A DNA stretch of 62,657 nt from Ophiosphaerella korrae (lineage: Eukaryota; Ascomycota; Dothideomycetes; Pleosporales; Phaeosphaeriaceae): positions 1-62,657 of the forward strand of contig JALNQF010000242.1 in assembly GCA_028456385.1 (NCBI GenBank), given 5' to 3'. The notes below the pieces were generated by a model that had not been told where the DNA came from, did not search any database, and saw nothing but the letters and a program-made list of their open reading frames with translations. How positions within the stretch are numbered: the stretch's first letter is position 1; every line of letters begins with the position of its first letter. Below, piece after piece: positions 36,986 to 47,600 of this stretch. The position numbers were made by a program, and so were the translations under genes.

Positions 36986-37357
36986 TGTTATAGGCGTAAC
37001 AAGAGAAATTAAGATAAAACTAATTAACCTATACTTAAGTACTAACAAAGTACAAGACAAGTAAGGTAATAACCTAGATTAGGAAGTTAATTATAATTAG
37101 GACACGTAATAACTTTATAGCTTTATAAGGCTTAGCACCTATAAAGCTATAAAGCTAGAGGACTAGTAAAGTATATTATTAGGATAGTATTAGTAATTTA
37201 ATACTTTAACTATAGAGCAACGATATAGAACAATTGCAAAATACCTTCTATTTATTTATAGCCTATTATAGATTATAATACAAGCCTTTACTATTAACTC
37301 TTAATATACTAATACCCTAGAAAGGTTACTATAGTCAACGATAGGTAACTTATTATA
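36986..37357 (+). repeat. 3' LTR of E4, one unit shorter
   Basis: Same ends as the 5' LTR but with only one AAGGCTTAGCACCTATAAAGC unit. Confidence 0.87.
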
Positions 37358-37439
37358 TACCTACTACCTAAAATTATATAGAAACTTAGTTTTTTTAATA
37401 TATTTAAAGAGAATTAAGTTAGTACTTAGCCTACTAGCC

Positions 37440-38540
37440 TTGCGCGCGCCTATAAGCTTAAATCTTCTTTAGTATACTTAAGATAAGCTTATATATAAGC
37501 GTACCTAGTATATACTACTAGTACTCCTTTAACGCGCTATAGAAGCCCTCTTACTCTTTTTTAGCTTATAAAGAGTTATTATATTATAGGTAGTACTTAT
37601 ATATTAGCTTCTTAAGATACTACTAGAAGTACTTAATTAGGTTAAAGTTAGGTAAGTAAAGTAGCTAGGTTATAGGTATAATATAGTATTAAGCTATCTA
37701 TCTTATTATTACGTATAAAGTATATATACACGTATTATCCTATATAAAAAGCTAAAACTACTACTAGTTAAGTAGTAGGCCTCTATAAAGAGCTTTAATA
37801 TAACTTTTACTAAAGTAGCTACGTTATTATATACGCTTATTTCTCTCTATAATAATAAGTAGACTATAGTATAGTTTACTTTGTTTATCTAACTATATAG
37901 ATCTTTATACTATCGAGGTAGAGTACCTATAGATATTAACTTTAGTTATTATCTCTAGCTTCTATTTCTCTTACAAGAACTAAAAGTACTACTTATAGTT
38001 ATAGCTAGAGCCCTTTTAAAGAGAGTACTTATCTAAGAATTTAAGTATACGCAAGTACTACTAAAAGTAGTAATACTATTAATAGAACTACTAGGGTTTC
38101 TAAGTATAGATAGGCTAAAGTTTTAGTTACTTTTTATATAGATTTTTAGTAAGGCTACGTCTTTTAATAAAGTAGTATAATATCTTATAACTAAGTAGCT
38201 TTAAAGGAGTCCTATCTACTACTATAACTATAGTAGCTTTAGTAAGCTCTAAGTACTTAATCTTTAGCTAGGTATAAGCCTTACAATAGATAAGCTTTTT
38301 CTAGTGTAGTAATAGTATAGTTAAATAGCTACTACAAGGGTTATCTTTAATATTACCTATTTCGCAGTATTTTTTTATAATCTTAGTTATAGCTAAGTAT
38401 ATATAGTTAAACTAGCGTGTAACTTTAGAGTACTCTATACTACCTAATACTATCCTAATAATTATATTATACTTATCTAAACTTATATTTAGCTTTCTAC
38501 GAATATTTCTATTAATCTCTTATCTAAATCGGCGTAGTGT
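37440..38540 (-). pseudogene. Tc1-type DD34E transposase, RIP-inactivated
   Basis: The transposase cuts and pastes DNA at TA sites using a DDE triad. Visible on the minus strand: DKYS (family DECS) with the first Asp at 38031-38033, then GSSYN; LFIQDNTCIYT with the second Asp at 37737-37739; and YLPNFNLIKYFW (family SPDLNPIEHLW). The third catalytic residue is Lys (37632-37634), a Glu-to-Lys change that RIP makes. The spacing of 34 residues between the second Asp and this position gives DD34E. Several in-frame TAA/TAG codons lie at Gln/Trp positions. The limits of the frame are approximate and the N-terminal HTH was not resolved. Confidence 0.75.
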
Positions 38541-38664
38541 AGCTATAGTTATAGTAAGTTAAAGTAGTAACGTAGTTTAGAAGTATATAGTAAGTTAAGC
38601 TTAGCGTTCTTAACTTTTATCCTAGTATAGTATAAGTAGTATATAGTATAAGCTAATATAAGAG

Positions 38665-39545
38665 TAAAAAGATTATATATAAAATAAAGTAAGGTACCTT
38701 TAAGTAGCTGTAAGTTATATATAACTAACATAAGAGTAATTAAGTTAAACCTAAATAAACTAATTACTAATAAAAAGTATATATAACTATTAATTAATAC
38801 ACTAACTAAATAGAACAAGGAACTACAAGATTATATTAAGTAGAATAAAGCTTAGATTAAGACTATTATAGTAAGATAGAATTAGATAGAATAAATTACT
38901 TAGAAACTAGAGCTTAGTATAATAAAGAAGCTACCTAAGATACTAGTACTTAAAAAGTTTAATAGAATAAGAAAGAAACTAAGACCTTTCTTAGTATTAG
39001 TATAACTCTAAATAGATATATAAGTACCTTACCTTAATTTAGAAGAAATTAAAGTAGTGTATATTAGAATATACTTTAAGGAAAATAAAATAAGATAGTT
39101 TAAACCTTACTAGATAGATTATATATTACGCGCTCTAGAAATATATAAAGATAAGATAAAAGCTATCTTTAGAACTTGTAAATACTTTATTAAATAAATA
39201 AGAGTAGTATTTAAGTATATAGATATTGCCTAATAAGTAAAAGAAAAGCTAGAAAAGCTTAGATAACTTAAATATATCCTAGAATATATATTAAAGTTTA
39301 AATAACTATTACAAAATATAGAATAGAATAAGCTATTACTAATATTTAGATTTAAATAAGGACTAAAGTTAACTATCTTATACAAGTTAATTTAAATAGA
39401 GAAACTAATAATACTAGAAGCTTTAAAGAGATAAGTAATATAAGTAGATAATATCTTTTAAGAATAGAAGATAAATAATTATAGAGGATAACTTAGAAAC
39501 TATTATAGTAGAGTATTATAGAGAAAGGAATAGTAAAAAAGAGGT
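38665..39545 (+). pseudogene. gag fragment of E9
   Basis: Aligns with the E6 Gag from just after the mutated start to the region before the CCHC knuckles (LQDYIK, LKKFNR, ALETIY-like blocks), with many TAA/TAG codons. The last part (after about 39490) departs from E6 and runs into repeat C at about 39570. Confidence 0.65.
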
Positions 39546-39569
39546 AAGTAGTTACTAGAAAAATACAAG

Positions 39570-39800
39570 TACTATAGACTTATAAGGAGGTAAACTATTA
39601 AGGAGAAGAGAGATAGTAAGGCTAATAAGCACTTAGGTTATTAGATATAATCTATAGGAGTATAAATAATATTTAGAATTAGTTTAGCTAATAAAGTTTA
39701 AGTTCTCTAAGACTAATAAGCCCTTAGGCCCTAGATCTATATTAGGTATATAACTCTATAATAAATAGCAACTAACGTAAAACTTAAACTTATAACCTTA
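39570..39800 (-). repeat. Repeat C, internal part
   Basis: The reverse complement of 62270-62420: shared blocks include ATCTATAGGAGTRTAAATA, TTTAGCTAATAAAGTTTAAG and CTAATAAGCCCTTAGGCCCT. Element type not identified. Confidence 0.6.
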
Positions 39801-39837
39801 GCTTTAAGAGCGCTAGCTTACGCACTATTACGTAAAG

Positions 39838-39950
39838 TATAGGAATAAGTATAGGAATAGATATAAAAATAGATAGGTATAGGAATAGGTATAGGAATAG
39901 GTATAGGAATAGATATAGGAATAGGTACAAGAATAGGTATAAGAATAAGT
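39838..39950 (+). repeat. 12-bp minisatellite AGGAATAGGTAT
   Basis: About nine imperfect copies of AGGAATAGGTAT/AGGAATAGATAT. Element E5 inserted right at its end (TSD ATATA). Confidence 0.8.
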
Positions 39951-39955
39951 ATATA

Positions 39956-40403
39956 TGTTACAGGCGTAATAGGAGAAATCGAGATAGAACTAATTAGTCC
40001 TAACTTAGTTACTAACAAAGTATAGGATAAGTAGAGTAATAACCTAGATTAGGAAACTACTTACAATTAGAATATATAGGTAATCCCTTACTCTTTTATA
40101 TATATAGACGAGAATTAAGTATAGATTAATAGATTTGTAATCTATAATCTATAGTTACTAAGACTAGATATAAGTAATAAATTAATAGATTAGTAAAGGT
40201 ATATAGTTAGTAGTAATATATATTATTAGGATAGTATTAGTAATCTAATCTCTAACCTAGAACGCTAATACTTAATATTGTATATACAAATTAACTATTA
40301 TTTATAGTTATTACCTAATTACTATACAAGCCTTTTTTATTACCTCTTAACTTACAAACACTTTATAAGTTAATTGTAGTCGATAATAAGTAACTCTATA
40401 ATA
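39956..40403 (+). repeat. 5' LTR of E5
   Basis: TGTTACAGGCGTAATAGGAG...ACTCTATAATA; variable block with ATTAATAGATTTGTAATCTATAATCTATAG. Confidence 0.88.
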
Positions 40404-42885
40404 CCTTACTAATTTAGTTATTAGAAAAGTAAAGCGTAAGAAGTATATAGTCTAAGCTAACATAATAGTAGAAAGCTTAATAAAAAAAAGAGGTAAAGTA
40501 CCTCTAAGTAGTTACAAGTTAAATAGAACTAACTAGGTAGTAGTTAAAACGCACCTAAATAACCTAATTGCTAAAAAAGAGGACATGTAATTAATAATTA
40601 ATACCCTAGAAACGTAGAATAAGGAACTACAAGATTATATTAACTAAAACAAGGCCTAGATTAAAGTAATTATAAAAGGATAGAATAGAATAGAATAAAT
40701 TACTTAAAGACTTAAAACAAGTGCAATAAAGAAACTACTTAAGATACTTATACTTAAGAAGTTTAATAGAATAAAGGAAAAACTAAGACCTTTTATAGTA
40801 TTAGTATAACTCTAGATTAATAGAGAAGTACTATACTTTAATACTAAAGAAAAAAAGGTAATATATATTAGAATACACCTTAAAGAAGACGTAATAAGAT
40901 AGTTTAAACCTTACTAGATAAACTATATAATATACACTCTAGGAATATAAATAGATAAACTAAAAGCTATTTTTAGAAGTTATAAATACTTTATAAAACA
41001 AATAAGAGTAGTATTTAGAGATATAGATATTACCTAATAAGCTAAAGAAAAGCTTATAAAGCTTAAAAAATATAAAAGCTTTCTAGAATATATATTACAA
41101 TTTAAATAACTATTCTAAAACATAGAATAGAATAAGCTATCCTTAATATTAAAATTTAAACAAGGACTAAGCAAGGAAATTCAATATAAATTAATTTAGA
41201 TAGAAAAACTAAGAATACTAGAAGCTCTAAAGGAATAGGTAATATAAGTATACAACAACCTTTAAGAATAGAGAATAAATAAGTACTAGAGATAACTTTA
41301 TAAATATAATAGAAAAGACCCTATAATCCTTAATACTAATAAAGATAGAAAGAGAAAGAAAAATAAAGACTTTATATACTTTAACTATAGTAAGAAAGGG
41401 TACTATATAAAAGACTACTACTCTAAATAGAAAAAGGATATAGTATATTATAAATATAGAAAACTAGGATACTTTATAAAGGATTATAGAAGTAAAGATC
41501 TTAAGAAAGATAAAGAAGCCTAGTTAAAGATAACTAAAGGTAAGAAGGAAGTACTAAAAGTATAGGCTAAACTATAAGAAAAGGTAGTAGTAACTAGAGA
41601 AATATAGTACGCGATACTTAATAAGACCTTTTAGTATAATAATAACTACTATATATACTTTTTTAGTAAGTAAAGAGTAAGATAGTTCTAATAAAAGAAT
41701 AGAGTAGTAGTAATAAAAGAAAGAATATAAGTATAGCTAGAAGAAATAGCTTATATAATAGACCTACTAATAGAAGACTTAGAAGGGGAAGAGCCTTAGA
41801 CCCTATCGATCTATACTAAAGAACTAATAGAGGATAAAGAAACTACTATAGTTACGTCTAAAAAATAGTAAAGAGATAAGAGATAAGTTAATATAAGAGG
41901 TATAGAGTATACCTAGTTAAATATATATAGTTATAATAGCTATACAATAATAGCTATAGTAGAATAAAACTAAGAATAGTATTTTATTTAGAAATACTTA
42001 CTAGTTATAAGTATAGAGGAATCGTACAAAGACTAGAAAGAACGTAATCCTAAGGTAATAAAGTTTATAATATTCTAAAAATAGATAGAATAATATATAG
42101 TTATAGTAGGAAAAATACCTATATAAATAGTATAGCAATACCTTATAAGAAAAACGTAATAGATAAATAAAGCCTATACACTATATATACTAGTAGTATA
42201 CTAGTTCCTAGTAATACCAAAACCTAGTATAGATAAATACTAAAAAGGAGATAATAAGAGAATAGATCTAGAACATCTAGTATATTCTAAGATATCCTAG
42301 GTATTATATTTAAATATAAACTACTACTTATATAGAAAATTAAAAGTATAAAACTACGTATAGCTAATATAAAAAGAATTATATAACTATATAAAGGTAA
42401 TTATAATAAAAGGAATATAAGCTTAGGAAATAATTAAATTACCTAATAAAAAATATATATTAATTAGACTAGGACCTAAGCTATCTAAGGAATGCGTTTA
42501 AAGAAGGCTATAGTATAAATATATATATAATAAATATATAAAGTATAAAAATTATAAACGCAAAGTAATATAGTAGCCCTAGAAGAATAGATAATTTAAA
42601 GAATAACCTAAGTATAAAAAGCTAAAAGGTATAAGAAGTCTATACGTTATAAAATAAGGTATTATTTAAAAAAAGAAAGTACAAGTTATAATTAATAGTA
42701 GAGCTATAAGGAACTTTATATTAAAGAAGTTTATAGAAAAACAAGGAATAAACTATATAACGAAGAAATACCCTTAATAACTAAGTACGATTAAATAAAA
42801 ATTATTTTAGGAACCTATTAGGTTTAAAATAGTACTCTCTACACTAAGACTAGAAGAGTTAGAGATTAAAAATATAGTTATAGAT

Positions 42886-43328
42886 TGTTAAGTCCTTAGA
42901 ACTAGGTAAGGGTAACGAGGGCAAGTAGGCTTCTGTAAGACGGGCGAGGTTAATAAACAAGTTAGTTACTTAACTTAATTAATAGTTAGCTCTTATTAGA
43001 GTATTACGAGGTATGTAAGTATTAATAGATAGATAAGAATCTAATTAAAGTATTAGTTGTAATACTCTATTAGGATAAGAGGTAAAGAAGAGATTAAACA
43101 CGATAGTCTATAAAGGTCTATTGACGTTCCTATATACTTGCTATCTAGCGTTTATTCCTAAGCGCTTACTCTAGAGCGTTCGCTCTAGAGCGCTTATTCT
43201 AGAGCGTTTACTCTAGAGCGTTCGCTCTAGAGCGTTTACTACTAAACGGTTACGTGTTCTGCTACGCCGCATTGCCTAGCCCAATCGCGTGCGATACAAC
43301 GGCTTACCTACTACTTAGTATCGTAATA
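42886..43328 (+). mobile_element. Solo LTR of another family (F), weakly RIPed
   Basis: 443 bp, TGTTAAGTCC...ATCGTAATA, with TSD TAGAT (42881-42885, 43329-43333). It is much richer in CpG than its surroundings (CTACGCCGCATTGCC, CAATCGCGTGCGATAC), so inserted after E5 was RIPed or too short to trigger RIP. The ends resemble Ty1/copia-type LTRs; family not established. Orientation is arbitrary. Confidence 0.82.
43161..43240. repeat. CTCTAGAGCG palindromic tandem array in LTR F
   Basis: Five units of CTCTAGAGCG or CTAGAGCG separated by TTCG, CTTATT or TTTA. CTCTAGAG is self-complementary and the units can fold into stacked hairpins. Confidence 0.85.
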
Positions 43329-44165
43329 TAGATATAACAACAATAAATAACAAACAAGATATAATATTAGGTATACTATAGTTATAAATAACTAACCTAA
43401 GGATTAATTAGAGAATAAAGAAAATTAGCTACTCTAAGAAAGATATATTAAAAGCTAATATAAGCATATATAAAAGAGAATTTATAGAAGAATATAAGAA
43501 ATAAGAGAAACAACTTATAGAACTAGATAACTATCTTCTAGAATATTAACTATAGGACTTAGTAATAAACCTAGAAGAAAGAAAGAATATAGGCTAGAGT
43601 CTAGTTTACTAAAAAACTAAAGAAGAATTAAAGATTAAATAAGCGTTTATTAAAAAAGTAATAAAAAAAGGATAGATATAAGAATCCTAATCTTTAGTAG
43701 TATATAGACTTATCTTTATAGATAAAAAAAGGATAAAAGATAAATAACCTTGCGTAAACTTTAGAAAAACAAACGTATTTATAGATAAAAACTAATATCT
43801 CTTACTACGTAAAGAGAAAATACAAAATAAGCTATAAAATACTTAAATCTTTATAAAACTAGATATTTAGAACGCTTACTATTAGATTAGAATTAAAAGA
43901 GGCGATAAATAGAAAATAGCGTATAGAACGTAGTATAGACACTTTAAATATATATTTATACCTTTTAGTTTAATAAATATACTAGTAGTATTTTAAGAAA
44001 GAATTAATACAATCTTAAGAGAATACCTAGACGTAATTATATTTATATACTTAGATAATATCGTTATATTTTTAGAAATAAAGGAAGAAGATAAGCAACA
44101 CGTACTTAAGGTACTAGAAAAGCTAGTAGAAAATAAATTATTCCTTAAGATAAGGAAATACGAGT

Positions 44166-44626
44166 TATTACAGGCGTAACAGAAGAAATCGAGATAGAAC
44201 CAATTAGTCCCAGTCTAGGCGCTAACAAAGCATAGGACGAGCGGGGTAACAACCTCGATTAAGAAACTACCTACAACTAGGACACGTAGCAGTGATCTGT
44301 AGTTACGTGCGAACAGATTAGTAGTAATCTGTTATAACGCAATAACAGATTAGGGTAATCTATAGTTACGAGTAAACAGATTAGTAGTAATCTGTAAGGT
44401 CGCATAGATAGATTACTAGTAGTATATAGTTAGCACAATGCGCATTATTAGGATAGTATTAGTAATTTAATCCTTTAACTACAGAACGCTAATATAAAAT
44501 AGTTACAAAACATCTTCTATTGTTTATAGTTATTATAGATTACTCTTAAGCTTTTACTATTACCTCGTAATCTACTAACTCCTTTCAAGACAGGTACCTA
44601 TAGTTAACGATAGGAGGCCTATTACA
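44166..44626 (+). repeat. 5' LTR of E6
   Basis: TATTACAGGCGTAACAGAAG...GCCTATTACA; the variable block has three CAGATTAG(T/G)...TAATCTG units, the RIPed form of the 4688-type array. Confidence 0.93.
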
Positions 44627-44687
44627 CCTTACTAATTTAGTTATTGCAAGAAGCGAAGCGTAAGTAGCGCGCGGTCTAGCTAACACG
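44627..44687 (+). promoter_or_regulatory. Leader / primer-binding region of E6
   Basis: The 5' LTR is followed directly by CCTTACTAATTTAGTTATTG, not by the TGG... of a normal tRNA-3'-end primer site. The same sequence follows the LTR in E3, E4, E5 and E7. First-strand priming must use something else, for example an internal tRNA site or self-priming as in Tf1-type elements. Confidence 0.4.
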
Positions 44688-47600
44688 ATAGCAGAAAGTT
44701 TAACTAAAAAAGGAGGTAAAGCACCTCTAAGTAGTTATAAGTTAGATAATATAGTATAGAGAGACGTTAAGAACTATATAAACGACCTAATCTCTAAAAA
44801 AGAAGATATAAAGATAGTAATTAACGCCTTAGAAATATAGAACAAGGAACTACAAGATTATATAAAATAGAATAAAGCACAAATTAAAGCTATTATTAAA
44901 GGATAAAACTAGATAGAACTAATTACGCAACGCCTAGAGATGAGCGCGACAAAGAAACTACTAAAGATACCTGTACTTAAGAAGTTTAATAGAACGAGGG
45001 AAAAGCTAAGACCCTTTATTGTATTAGCACAACTCTAGATAGATGTATAAGTACTATACTTCGACACAGAAGAAAAGAAGGTAATATATATTAGACTGTA
45101 CTTTAAAGAAGACGCAATAAGATAGTACGAGCCTTACTAGATAGATTACACGACACACTCTCTAATAATATAAAAAGACGAAACTAGAGCTATCTTTAGA
45201 AGTTACGAATACTTTACTAAACAAATAAGAGTAGTATTTAGGGATATAGATATTACCTAACAAGCTAAAGAGTAACTAGAGAAGCTTATATAGAATTAGA
45301 GTGTTCTAAAGTACGTATTATAGTTTAAATAACTATTATAAAACACAGAATAGAACGAGTTAGCCTTAATATCACGATTTAAACAAGGACTTAACTCTAA
45401 GATCTAATACAAGATAATACACATAGAGAAACTACAAATACTAGAAGCTCTAAAGTAATAGGTAATATAAATTAATAATAATCTTTAAGAATAGAAGAAG
45501 AATAAATATAGAGGTTACACCTAGAACTATAATAAGGGAGACCCTATAGTCCTTAACGCTAATAAGGATAGAAAAAAGAAAAAGAACAAAGACTTTACGT
45601 GCTTTAACTGTAGTAAATTAGGCTACTATACAAAGAATTGTAGATCTAAGTTAAAGAAGGACATAGCATACTATAAATGTAGAAAACTAGGATACTTTGT
45701 AAAAGACTACAAGAATAAGGACCTAAAGAAAGAAACTTAGTTAAAAACAACTAAAAAGAAGAAGGAAGCACTATAAGTATAGGCTAAACCTTAGGAGAAG
45801 GTAGCTAAGAGTAAAGAAGTATAATATACAATACTCTATTAGACCTTTTATTATAACGACAACTACTATATATATCTTTCTAGTAAATAGAGAGTAGTAT
45901 AGTTCCTATAGAAGCGTAGATATAGAGTAGTAGTAATAAAGGAAGATAGAATAAAAGCTTAGCTAAAAGATATAGCCTAAGTAATAGACTTACTAATAGA
46001 AGATTTAGAAGGGGAAGAGCCCCTAGTACTATTAATCTAGGCCGATAGACTAGTACTAGATAAAGAGACTACTACAGCTCCCTCTAAAGGACTGTAAGGA
46101 AGTAAGAGACAAGTTAGTATAAGAGATACAGAGTATACCTAGCTAATAATATATAGTTATAACAGCCGTACTACAATAGATATAGAGGAACGAGATAAAG
46201 AATAGAAGTTCGTTTAGAAATACTTACTAGTTATAAGTATAGAGGAAGCGTACGAAGACTAGAAAGAACGCAATCCTAAAGAAATAAAGTTTATACTATT
46301 TTAAGAATAGATAAAGCAATATATAGTTATAGTAGGAAGAATACTTATATAAAAAGAATAGTAATACCTTGCAAGAGAGACGCGATAGATTAACGAAGCC
46401 TATATACTAAGAGTACTAGTAGTATACTATATCTTAACAATAGATATACCTAGTAGAAGCAAATACTAAGAAGGGGATAACGAAATAATAGACCTAAAAC
46501 ATCTAGCACACTTCGAAGTATTATAGATATTATACTTAGACAAGAATTGTATTATATATAGAAACCCTAAAGCAAACAATAACGCATAGCCTATAAGGAG
46601 AAGAGGCTATAACTACACGAGAGTAATTATAGTAGAAGATATCTAAGGATAGGAAATAATCCTAGAAGATAGATATATAGTAGTAAGACCTAGCCTAAAA
46701 TTATCTAAGAAATACGTCTAAGGAGGACTATAGTACAAATATATGTACAACGAGTGTCTGAAATACAAAGAATATAAACTTAAAGTAGGCCTATAGCCCT
46801 AGAAAGATAGACAATTTAATAAATTGCTAAAGTAAGAAAGGCTAGAAGGTATAGGAGGCCTATATATTACGAAAACAAGTATATACTAAGGAAAGAAAGT
46901 ACGATTAATAATTAATAGTAGAGCTATAAGAAACTTTATATTAAAGAAGTTTATAGAAATATAGAGAATAAAGTATATAATAAAGAAATACCTTTAATAA
47001 CTAAGTATAATTAAAGGAAAACTATTTTAGGAACTAATATAGTTTAAGATAGTACCTTTAATACTAAGGTTAGAAGGACTAGAAATCTAGAACATAGTTA
47101 TAGATATAACAACAATCGATAATAAACAAGATATAATATTAGGTATACTATAGTTATAGATAACTAACCTATACATTAATTAGAGAATAGGAAAAATTAG
47201 TTACAATAAAATAGATATACTAAAAGCTAATATAAGCACCTGCAAAGGAGAATTCCTAGAAGAATACAAGAAATAGGAAAAGTAGCTTATAGAACTAGAA
47301 GATTACCTTCTAGAATACTAACTATAGGACTTAGTAATAGAACTAGAAGAAGAAAAGAACGTAGGATAAAGCCTAGTCTACTGAAAAATAGAAGAAGAAT
47401 CTAAGATTAAATAATTATTTATACAAAATGTAATAAAGAAAGGATAGATAAGAGAATCTAAATCCTTAGTAGTATATAGATTAATATTTGTAGACAAAAA
47501 AGAGATAAGCAATAAAAGACCCTGCGTAGATTTTAGAAAAACTAACGCAATTACAAATAAGAACTAATACCTACTACTACAAATAGATAAAATACAAGAT

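Larger units (their letters stand above)
30242..37357 (+). mobile_element. E4: family-A chromovirus nested in the Tc1-type element
   Basis: LTRs at 30242-30680 (439 bp) and 36986-37357 (372 bp). TSD TACTT/TACCT differs by one RIP-type transition. It is interrupted by a solo D LTR at 33659. The 67-bp length difference between its LTRs is the loss of one tandem unit. Confidence 0.87.
30161..38632 (-). mobile_element. Tc1/mariner-type transposon, RIPed, split by E4
   Basis: The left end TAGTTACTAGACAATAGTTT and the reverse complement of the right end (TACTAGGATAAAAGTTAAG) form imperfect inverted repeats, flanked by TA (30159-30160, 38633-38634). Without the E4 insertion it is about 1.35 kb, the normal size of fungal elements of this class. 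It carries a minus-strand transposase. Confidence 0.7.
29638..39545 (+). mobile_element. E9: family-A remnant (5' LTR, leader, gag), split by a Tc1-type element
   Basis: The 5' LTR and the first 34 bp of leader (29638-30160) are separated by the transposon at 30161-38632 from the remaining leader and gag (38635-39545). Host sequence reads ...AGAAGTAAAGTA on the left and TAAGTAGTATATAG on the right, rejoining at one duplicated TA into the leader AAGCGTAAGTAGCG seen in E6. pol and the 3' LTR are lacking; the right side passes into repeat C. Confidence 0.7.

Noticed and set aside
38549..38818. 89-residue hydrophobic minus-strand frame, possible membrane protein
   Set aside because: It spans the end of the Tc1-type element and antisense gag sequence of E9; hydrophobicity is a by-product of AT-rich composition.
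39818..40018. 66-residue frame rich in Ile-Pro repeats
   Set aside because: It is the translation of the AGGAATAGGTAT minisatellite plus the E5 LTR start.
43161..43240. CRISPR-like array
   Set aside because: The units are palindromic tandem repeats with spacers of 4-6 bp inside an LTR, not direct repeats with unique 30-bp spacers.
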